Positions 1-9,000 of a stretch of DNA of 22,097 nucleotides are shown piece by piece (positions within the stretch are counted from its first letter, which is position 1; each line of letters begins with the position of its first letter). Below the pieces are notes generated by a model. That model ran no database searches. It saw nothing but the letters and a program-made list of their open reading frames with translations, and had not been told where the DNA came from. The stretch spans positions 1-22,097 of the forward strand of contig QAXH01006041.1 in NCBI GenBank assembly GCA_004335635.1, in the 5' to 3' direction. The DNA comes from Chloromonas sp. AAM2. Taxonomy: Eukaryota > Chlorophyta > Chlorophyceae > Chlamydomonadales > Chlamydomonadaceae. The position numbers were made by a program, and so were the translations under genes.

Positions 1-122
1 ATCCATGAACACATTGAACAGGATTGGTGACATGGGGCAGCCTTGTCGTACCCCGCTGGACATTTTACCCCTTTCTCCTGGCATTTGTGCATAACAATGC
101 ACCTCCAGGGTGTCACACAAGA
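1..122 (-). mobile_element. Fragment of a non-LTR (LINE-type) retrotransposon reverse transcriptase
   Basis: Read on the minus strand, bases 1-60 encode GVRQGCPMSPILFNVFMD. This is the conserved block of non-LTR retrotransposon reverse transcriptases (GVRQGCPLSPLLFN family). The frame stays open upstream to about base 122 with plausible but unconserved residues. The element continues off the left edge, where the catalytic Asp-Asp region would lie. Its 5' side ends near a short motif that recurs elsewhere in the window (123-154), which suggests a 5'-truncated insertion or an insertion into another repeat. Only one RT block is visible, so the clade cannot be assigned. Activity cannot be judged from this piece. 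Confidence 0.75.
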
Positions 123-154
123 ATTGTCCCAGAACTGGCAAACTTCTTTTTTTT
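123..154 (+). repeat. Solo copy of the TGTCCCAGAACTGGCAAAC terminal motif
   Basis: A motif beginning TTGTCCCAGAACTGGCAAAC and ending in a run of eight T. The same motif forms both arms of the inverted-repeat element at 1185-1286, and a diverged copy lies at 15888-15917. Here it stands alone beside the reverse-transcriptase fragment. It may be one end of an element whose other end is lost. Confidence 0.65.
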
Positions 155-1184
155 GGCATTGTGCGTGTGTATAATGTTGAATTGCCAAATATTTTTCTAC
201 GAGCACGGTAACGCTGTCGAGAAGCCAGCACAGGTCGTAAGGCAGAGTTGTACTTACATATTCATCAGCGGACAGGTGCACGACCCTGATAACGTTGCGC
301 GTTTCGTTGCAGTCCTACTCTATTCCTGTTTTCCGTCGCATAAAGCCGCTCACACGGTTCTGCGCTGCTGTTGCATTTGTGCCCTGCAGGGTCAAACGGA
401 GCCAGAGCTGCTGGGGGCACGCATGGCCATGCAGAGAATTGCAGGTTCTTGGAGGTGGTCCACACCATACAGCAGTGCACGAACATTGCCAATCGGCAGT
501 GGCACACAGACCCTTGCACGCTTCATCAACAAGCACAGCTCCGCTGGTACCCTCCACCTCTCAGCAACACCACAGCAGCGCAGGGAGGTGTTGCTGCGAG
601 TTGGGATGTGCGAGAATTTTCTGGTACCTCAAATGTTGTTTGGAATGTTTGTTTGGGAGTCGGCATGTTAGGAACGTGCGTGCTGAGTAGCAATGCTTCG
701 TTGTGGAAGGGTAAACTAACCTTTTAGGTTGTCAGTGTGTGGCAGCATCGAACAGATGGCCTGTTGCAAGGTCATTAGTGCAGTTTGGTGCACGCGTCTG
801 CTTGATGCAGTAGTGCATGCGAGTAGGTTAGGAAGTGGCGAGCAACTTCGAGCCAATGGGACAGTAATGACGCAAGCTTGATGAGAGCTGAGGACGCCTG
901 TCATGACTGAAATGCCTCACTCTTGAATGGTCATGCATGAGAGGAGTGTGTTGTTGTCTCGAGGGCGCAACATTGTATGAGGACACCGCGCTTGAAGTTG
1001 TACATGTGCGATGACGCCCTGTGCAGTTGGTTGCAAACTCAGTTTGAGTTGTATGCGAGAGTAGTGTGGTTTGATTTTGTATTGGCTCATTGGCAGAGTT
1101 GGCTCATTACAAAATCAAAAATACACACTCACTGCGTTTGGGACAGGTGGCCACACATGCGGTTCTAGTGTCAGACGCAAAAAC
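155..1184. other. Non-coding stretch, no gene seen
   Basis: Open frames of up to 215 codons exist on the plus strand, but they show no domain, no family resemblance and no splice-consistent continuation, and they overlap each other in several frames. No RNA gene was recognised. It is best read as repeat-derived or intergenic DNA to the 3' side of gene A. Confidence 0.5.
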
Positions 1185-1286
1185 TGTCCCAGAACTGGCA
1201 AACTTTTTTTTACATGGTGCAGGGCACGCAGTGTAAATACATGGTGCCTTAGTGTGTAAAAAAAGAAGTTTGCCAGTTCTGGGACA
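1185..1286. mobile_element. MITE-like inverted-repeat element, about 102 bp
   Basis: The left arm (1185-1212) reads TGTCCCAGAACTGGCAAAC followed by T-rich sequence. The right arm (1257-1286) is its reverse complement, ending GTTTGCCAGTTCTGGGACA, with one or two differences in the A/T run. About 44 bp of unrelated sequence separates the arms. Such near-perfect terminal inverted repeats of about 28-30 bp around a tiny non-coding core are typical of miniature inverted-repeat elements. No clear target-site duplication is seen (flanks AAAC and ATTT), so a simple foldback repeat is the alternative. It has no coding capacity. Confidence 0.6.
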
Positions 1287-1361
1287 ATTTGACGGGTTCA
1301 TGTGGTGACTGTTCGTGTATATAAATGTATTTACATCAGGGAAGCCGTCAGAGGACACGGA

Positions 1362-1408
1362 ACGGGATGGGCACCGCCCTGGCCTACCCTGAGCAAGAAA
1401 GCAAAACA
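1362..1408 (+). repeat. Dispersed repeat family, copy A (partial)
   Basis: Contains GGGCACCGCCCTGGCCTACC followed by CTGAGCAAGAAAGCAAAAC, matching the second half of the family also seen at 7006-7072, 17104-17170 and 18952-19000. It is the most diverged copy and lacks the leading AAGCCATGCA part. All four copies lie in the same orientation, antisense to both genes. Confidence 0.5.
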
Positions 1409-2246
1409 AAAGCAGGGAACAAAGCAGGCAAGGCAGGCCAACCCAAAGCAGAACAGGACGGAGCCGCCAAAGTCAAGGCCAAAGACTAGATAAAGGGAGC
1501 CAGTCAGTCACGTCCAGGAAGAGGCAGCCAGGCTGCACCAGGGCTGAACGTCAGAGAACAGGGACAGCCACACTGCAGCAGTGCAAAACTGCAGCAGCCA
1601 GGTGTTCGTGTGGCCTGTTGTGTGGACGTGGTACGGTGCCCTAGTGCAGGAGGTTTTTTTTGTATGGTCGCATGTACACGTATGGTCCGAGTCTTGAAGG
1701 CAAGCCAACATGCCACTCTGGCCTCAGCCAAGAGCCACACTATGATGTGACAAGCATCACTGAGGCAAGAGGTGATAGCGTAACGTCAGCACTGCGGATT
1801 GGACAGTTGCAGGAGCGCGAACGTGGAAACTCAACCTCAGTGTGACACTCAAACAACTTGTGGTCCAACACTGTCTACGAGAAGAGTCAAAGCCAGAAAT
1901 TGATGCAGACATGAGTTTTGGGCGTAGTCCCTTCTGCAGGGATCTGCCTGGAGGTGAGCTCAAAAGCTGGGGACGCTGCGCACGGCGACCAGCGACCCAG
2001 AGAACCCGGATGGCCACCCGCCTCCTTGGGGAGGTAGCCAAGCCCTCCACCCCCCGACTGAGACAGCCGCAGCGTTTCATTGGGCACTAGACACATGCCG
2101 CCTAAGGGGTTTATCTTGTGATGCAAGACGGTGCAGGCGGTAGGCCATCATGGCAGTGACCTGTGGCGGGAAGGAGGGCCATCAGCGCACGCAGTAGAAT
2201 ATCAAACGGTCCACGAAAGAGAACCCGGATGACGAAGTGGCCGCGA
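1409..2246. other. 3' flank of gene A, no further gene seen
   Basis: This stretch lies directly downstream of the gene A stop codon (minus strand) and should contain its 3' UTR and polyadenylation site. No AATAAA on the minus strand was spotted, and no protein family was recognised in the overlapping short open frames between 1500 and 2130. How far the transcript extends cannot be set from sequence alone. Confidence 0.4.
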
Positions 2247-3044
2247 TCATATCTTGGCTTCGCTCTTGCCCAGCAACCGCTTGACCTCGAGCTCCAGTTC
2301 AGCCTCCGTCAGCACTGCTCCCCTACGAGGCTGGGGCCGCGTTTCTTGGTGGATGATCACCGGCTGCTGGTTTCGCAGCAGGTTCTCGATGTCTCTCAGC
2401 ACAATGACCACGCCCTCCATGCGCATCTCCTGGTTGTTGACGGTGCGTTGCAACCGATCGATTTGGCGCAGAATCGCTGGTAGCTGGCTCTCCGATTCCT
2501 TGAGCCTTTGAGCGGTCAGCTGTACAAGGTTGAGCTGCTCCGTGTTCGTCAACTGATCTCCTTGGTCCATAACCATCATGCTGCCCATGCCGTTGAGAAG
2601 TCCGCCAGGCGCCATCATACCCTGTGACATCATTCCCGGGAACATCGCGCCGGGCATGCCCATGCCGGGGGCGCCACCGCCAGGCATCATCCCATTCATC
2701 ATCATCATCTGCATCATCGCAGGGTCCATCATTCCGCCTGGCATCATGCCGCCATTCATGCCTTGGACCGCAGCGCGGCCCTCCTCGCCCGCTGTCCCTG
2801 GCCCCATTCCGTCACCTCGCCCCATCACCACGCCTCCCGACATGCCCACTGGCTTCATGCCGTGGCTGCGCAGAAGTTGCGACAGGGACTCGGCCATGCC
2901 GCTCACAATGGCCTCCAGCCGATCAAGTCGACCCAAGAGTGAGTCGCTGTTGTGCACCTTGCGTTGAACCTCAGTGAGCATGTGCACGTAGGGCGGGGCT
3001 AGGCTCTGCTCCTCTAGCTGGGCGCTGCTCATCAACAACTCAAC
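2247..3044 (-). other. Gene A, C-terminal tail with coiled coils and Met/Gly-rich block
   Basis: The last exon encodes 265 residues after S6. It starts with a heptad-rich segment (SLLGRLDRLEAIVSGMAESL). A low-complexity block rich in Met, Gly and Pro follows (about 2574-2770), with units such as MMPGGMM and MMQMMMMNGMMPGG. A second long helical segment comes next (QLNLVQLTAQRLKESESQ to LRDIENLLRNQQ), then a basic proline-containing stretch and a final acidic/basic helix ending KSEAKI. Coiled coils after S6 commonly drive channel tetramer assembly. The Met-rich block has no assigned function. Confidence 0.8.
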
Positions 3045-6000
3045 CTGAAACGCACACAGCACACACAACACAAGAGTTAGCCAAGATCATGCAATGGGTG
3101 GCAAGGGGAACAGTGAAACACCATGGCCGACAGGGCCACACGAGCCGTTTGCTGCCCAGATAGTAAGAAATGCGACTGCCACGCTCTGGAATAAGGAGCT
3201 ATATTGCCATCAGCTCAGAGTCAAGCAGAGCATCAAGGTATCGAGAATTTTGACAGCAGTCGGATGGCTCTTGGCGGTAAGCGCGCAACACTTGGCACAT
3301 GTGGCAGTTGTAACCGAGAAACGCTCACCTCTACGATGAGCTCTGCCCTGCCCTTGAGGAACACGTCCTGCTCCCTGTCGCGCACTTCCTGGTAGATGTC
3401 GCGCATCAGGGCTATCAACATGTTCAGCAGAACAACCTGCACGTGTTGATGAATGCCGGGGCGAAAGATCAGTATTGCCTGCAGCATTGTCTCGTCCACT
3501 TCATCGAAGCGTCATGCAATGCAAGATGAGTTCATGTAAGCGAGATTGGTTCACCAGCTACACATGTCATGCAGGGATGAAATCGACGAAGAACATGCAG
3601 CCATGGTGTGTGGCCAAGGTGTTGCAAGAGGCGTCATGCATGTGCTTGCTCTACCTATCAGGGAGCTTGCAGCAGAAACACCACCCTGTTGTGCACAGTA
3701 ACTCACGTTACAGAAGAACAGGAAGACTGACCAGAAGATGATGGCCAGCTGCCTCCAGCCACCCTCGTACAGGTTTACATCCAGGTCGTACACGCCAAAG
3801 ATGGCGTTGTAGAGCGTGAGGAGGGCACGGCCAAAGCCCCTGCACAGGCATTGACAGCAGACTTTAGAGGCGGATGCGAGGCCAGAAGCATACAATGAGC
3901 CAGCTAACAGCTGCTCAGACAAAGGCGTGATTCATCAAGACTGTGCAAGAGCGTGCGGCGGCTCAGTAGACATCACATGGTTTGGTTGCCTGCGCACGAA
4001 GCGATCGGCCCAACCTGCTGAGTACTGCAACAAAAACTGCCTGTGGCGCAGGCGAATCAAGTGTACTCACATGAATGGTTCCGAACGGTTTCACCAATTG
4101 TTTCAGAAACCGCGAACTTACATGAAGGAGTCTGACGAGTACGTGTACTGGTAGAGCACCATGAGCGCGGAGCCGAACGCCACCATGTTCATGAAGAGCA
4201 GGATAGCCCATGATCGCACGGCGTAAGTGATCTGAAAAACGCGATGCACGACCGGCCCTGTGGGCTCAAACGCCAGCGCGTAGAAGAAGAGCTTGAACCA
4301 GACGAAGACTACTTCAAACGCGATGAGGGGTCCTAGCGCGCCGGACCCTTGCATCGATGATCTCGCGTAATGCATTGGAACGATCACAATCATGAGAAAG
4401 ATGGAAACCATGTCGAGAACGTTCCATGCGCTTTTGGCGTAGAGTTTGACGCCCATCGCGAAGAGTTGGCTTGTCTCGGTGTACGCGAACCATGCCGCTT
4501 GCAAGCCCAAGTAACCGCCGCTGATGATGTGGTACTTTGCGCGAACACTGGATCGCCAGTACTCATTCAAGTCCAGAGTGTGTTCCTCCTGAAAGCACAG
4601 CCAGGGTATCCGACAGTAAGTACGTGTTGTGACATGGCCTTGTGGGAAGCCCGCCACATGGCCTATCACATTCCTGGTACTTCATCGGCGTCTACTGATT
4701 ATCAGATTACTTTGTACTGTATTACAAAAGCGTGCACGGCCTTGACCAAAAACATCACTCTCACCATTGCATACAGGATAGTGTAGACCGTAAACACCAG
4801 CGTGTAGAAAGAGTAGACCAGCGCCCTGTTGAGCAGTTTGCTGCGCGCATACAGCCTCCACTTGTGCTTGATGACGGCTCTGACGGTCGGTGTGCCATAC
4901 GCTTGCACGGGCACGTCACTCTCAACTAGGGTTTGGAGAAGTGACTCCTTCCCCACGGAGCACGCGAAGGGCAGGCGAACCATGCTGGCCTTCACGTGCG
5001 CGTAGGGCTGGGGACCTTGGCGCACCTGAAAAGCAAATGTCACAGGATAGAGTAAAGAATGAAAACTAAAAATAAACGTCACATCACCAAACACAACACA
5101 CGGTCTGCAAGCCTCTGTCTAGTGACAACCTCCCTGATGTAAAAAGCTATGTAACAGTGGAAGCCAGGGCCAGATGCAGGCCCCAAAGTGCCAGGAGTGG
5201 CACAAATACAGGGGGCCTGTCGCAAGGTTTGTTACGTGGTCTTGCAGCCTTATTTCCATTCCGTACCTCGTGCAGCTTGAGGTGTGACTGCCACAGGTTG
5301 CGCACGTTCGTGAAAATGGGTGCAGTGCGGATAACGGACTTGTCCAGCCCTCGCATCACCGCCACCGGAACCTCAAGGTCACCTGCACAAGAAACGTAAA
5401 AAGTCAGGAAACGGCACACCAGCGGGAGCCCTCATGCACCGCAGTGGAAGCCACGTTGGGATGATGGCTAACAGCACAATGCAACAGTCTCAACGTTATG
5501 GAAGGCTTGGAAATGCAGAACAAGGGTTCTGCTTGTATGACACCCGGGTGCAAAGCGGTCGGCAGGCAAGTCAAAAGGAAGTTAGTTGGAGAGCTGGTCC
5601 GCCCACCCACCTAGTGCCGCTAGCTCCAGCTGAGCAAGGAACTGGTAGCACATGTATGGGTAGCGCACGGCAAGGGAGGGCATCATGTCCGTGATGGCAT
5701 GGTACGAACCGAATGCAACCTGCGGCCATCAAAAGACTGAGGCGACATGGGGAAAAGCAGCGTCGTCCCGACAAGTCGAACAGAAGATGAATCAAGTGTC
5801 ATCATACTCGCGCAGTGCAAAGGACTGCTGGCACTAAGTCCAAAAAGTAAGCAGTACGTGGGAAAAAGCAGGGTCAGATCTCAGAGTACACCATGGTCTT
5901 TGATAAGGGTGCTGCACGTGAGCCTTGCGACCGGAAATCAGCCCGCTGACGTGATCTGGCGAGTCGGTTTCTAGGCGGGCTTGCGTTCTCATGAAGCAAG

Positions 6001-9000
6001 TCCCCCATGCGCTCACCTTGCCTCCTGCAGTGGCATCGAGCACGACCTGCACGCACTCGGAGCTCTTCGAGTTGAGCGCGAGCGCGAGTGCGTTGTTCAT
6101 GATGAGGTCCATGTGATCGACCTCGCGCTTTTCGGTGAAGAGCTCCACCGCGACCTTTTTGACGGACTGACTGAACGATCTTGTGCTTCTCTGCACACCG
6201 GTCAGATCGGCTCCCCCTTCTTCCTCGTCCATCGATCCGATTGACGGCCGCCCGGTGAAGCTCTTGCCTTTCAAACGACCGGATACCCCTGCGATGAGCG
6301 CGGAGAGCAACGATAACCGACAACCGTTACTTGAGCTTGCTTCGGACTCAGAAGGTTGGACAGGAGCCATGTCTTCCTTCCCAAGCCTTGCCACGCTGGC
6401 GTGGTTCGCCTTGGTCAGCTCAGACCCCTACATCATCTGATATTTCAAAGCAACGCAAGGGTCCAGGTTGCAACGGCTGGCCCTGCCTTGGAACTCAAGG
6501 CTGTGCTAATCACAAATGCTATTGTCGGCATCATGATGGTTATCTCGCCCGGACACAGACTGCTGCTTCAGCAACGTGGTTGCCAGCTGAAATGCTACAG
6601 CTGCGACAGCTGCAACAGCTGCAACAGGCTTGCCACTTACCCAGCGGTTGCCCTTCCGCATCGAAGCCCTCGTCCCCTGCTCCATGGAAGTGTACGCGTG
6701 TCGTGATGCTGAACGGTACGGCGCTGATCAGTCCCAGGCTGCCTACGTTGTGGGGGGCGCTCTCCATGACGATCGTCGACACCATGGCGTTCCCCTTGGA
6801 CACCATGTGGTTGATCAGGGACCAACCTTGGGCGTCCTGTACACGTCATGTGACATGATGCGACACACAGGCAGTAACGCATGATACACGATGAGGGCAG
6901 TTGTAACTGGGGATATAGAAAACCGGCATGCCCCTAGCAAATGCGACAATGTTGAATGAGGGCATGATAAGAGCGCATGATGCTGAAACAGGGCGCAAAC
7001 GCTAGCAAGCCATGCACAGGACGAGGCTGGATACCGTCCTGACCAACCCTGCGCAACAGAACAAAACGGTCAGAAAAACATTTCTTGCGCACCTGCACGT
7101 TTGCCAAGTGAGGGTGCTGGGAGAGCAGCTTGGTGTACAGCATGGCTGCCTGCTTGGGCTCCTTATTGGCCATCCAGTTGTAGAGGAAGGAGGGCTCAGG
7201 CACCACGCGGGCTGCTTGGGGAATGCTGCACACGGACAATGTGCCTGCAAAACGCACAGTAGTACAGAGTTTTGATTGATCGCTAAGTAGGGGTGACGAG
7301 CACACACAATACCGGTCATGGGGGGCATCGTCATGGGCTACTTTCAGCTGATCAGTAAAGCAGAGGCTGGGCAACAGCATGAGGAAAAGGGATGTCTGAG
7401 GAAAAGGTTGGGTATACAACTGAACAGTTTTTGATCTCAGTTGATTCTGTAGCTTTTTTCCTTCAGATCATCGTGCTGTACGAGCCTCACCTGTGCTGGA
7501 ACCGCCTGCCACGTACATGCCTGAGGGCGAGACAGAAACTGACGACATGGCGCCCGTTTTGCTGTTGAATTTGAACATGGGCGCGCCGCTCTCCGCGTCC
7601 CACACTGCCATGACGCTGTCTGTGCCTGCTGTGACGAAACGACGGCAGTCAAATGACCAGCTGCAGCTCGTCACCTTGCCTTGGTGCGCGCCAGGAATCT
7701 GGTACCATTGACAGCCCGCGAAAGTGTTCCAGACCATAACGTTTCCGTTACTTTCCGTAACCGCCAGTTTGTTGCCGTCGGCGCTGAACGCGCAGTACAG
7801 AGGGTGCGATTCGATGGCGGCTGAGAGAGAAACCAGCTCCTGGCCGGAATCGACGTTCCAAATGGAAACCTTGTCGTCCGCGCCCACGCTTGCGACTGTC
7901 GACCCATCCGCGTTGATGCTGACTGAAAGCACGGCCTTGTGATGCGCGAGAGGTAGGGTTTGCACTGTGTTGCCGGTGTCCTTCTCCCACACCGAAATCA
8001 TGCCATGGTTGTCACCGCTCACTACACGCGTGTCGTTGAAGCTGATGTCGCATGAGCCGATGGAAATGAAGTGGCCGGAGAAGATCCGGATCGCTTGCCG
8101 CTGCCGCCAGTCCCAAAGCATCACCTTCGCGTCAGCTCCGCAGGAGAGAATCTGGCTGTTGTCGAAGTTCAGCCGCACGCAGCGGCATGGGCCGTTCTGG
8201 TGCGCATTGATGACTTCTACGGTTTCGTGGTGCAGCACGTCATACACGACAACGTTCCCGTCCTGCGTGCCCATGGCCACTAGCCGATCGTCCAAGGAGA
8301 AGTGGCAGCTGGTGATGGCGTCGTGTGTTGTGTGGAACTTGTCGGGGGCGTTGTTGCCAGCCGCAGACCAAACCATCACACGCCTGCGAGTGCCAAGTGC
8401 AAAAAGATGTCAGTTAGGCTAGTTGGATGCAAATCGATGCCATTGGCTGTCCACGTCAAAGCCCCTCTGGCCATGTGATCAACGCAGCTCCCCGGTCTGG
8501 ATGGAATACACCAGAAGCGTCCCTGTCGACTCCTGCCCTTCCCTCACAACTCACTTGTACGTGTTCACGCCAGTTGCAATCATGCGCGTGTCGGACAGGT
8601 AGAAGGAGCGCAGCAGAGGGTCTTCAATTGGCACCTGAAAAGGTCAAGTCGACAAGGGCAAGCGATCAGTCGTCGGATCGGGCATGTGCTTGTCGAACCG
8701 GCTCAACATGGGTTTCCAGATGTACTTGTCACAATACTGCATACGGCTAGATGCTTATGCCTACTGTATGGCACAACCCTGGTTACAAGCGAGGCGAGAT
8801 CGTAACGCACCATGTCGAACACCACCGCCTCACTCTCGTGGTCGAACATGATGGTACCGCTGTGTGCCAGGCAGCTGCGCAGGGGGTGAGGAGGCGCCAC
8901 AAAGTCGCCGGTCTTGTCGCATACGAAGTCAAATACGCGGATCTGCGGCGCAGAGGTAAGCACAAACAAGCACATTCGCAACATTCTAACATTCGCAACA

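Larger units (their letters stand above)
5267..7244 (-). other. Gene A, helical linker between propellers and channel
   Basis: Exons 16-20 encode about 320 residues. Exon 16 joins exon 15 in phase 1 (GGSSTG-GTLSVCS), so it is firmly part of the WD40 transcript. The pieces DAQGWSLINHMVSKGN (exon 17) and LALALNSKSSECVQVVLDA (exon 18) resemble degenerate ankyrin-type helical repeats, as often found before S1 in TRP channels. Exon 18 also contains a basic, serine-rich stretch (RSTRSFSQSVKKVAVELF) that could be cytosolic and regulatory. Exons 19-20 add helical sequence, including RYPYMCYQFLAQLEL. The ankyrin assignment is only a suggestion. Confidence 0.6.

Noticed and set aside
24..671. 215-codon plus-strand open frame
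   Set aside because: It uses a non-ATG start, overlaps the antisense reverse-transcriptase fragment, and shows no domain or splice support.
1757..2126. Overlapping open frames on both strands downstream of gene A
   Set aside because: No family resemblance and several frames open at once, as expected from GC-rich non-coding sequence.
2578..2967. Plus-strand open frame rich in Pro and Ile
   Set aside because: It is the antisense shadow of the Met/Gly/Pro-rich tail exon of gene A.
5834..6394. Exon 18 read as the start of a separate channel gene
   Set aside because: Possible because of the unresolved junction, but the preceding exon ends in a strong donor only about 220 bp away on the same strand, leaving little room for a 3' end plus a promoter.
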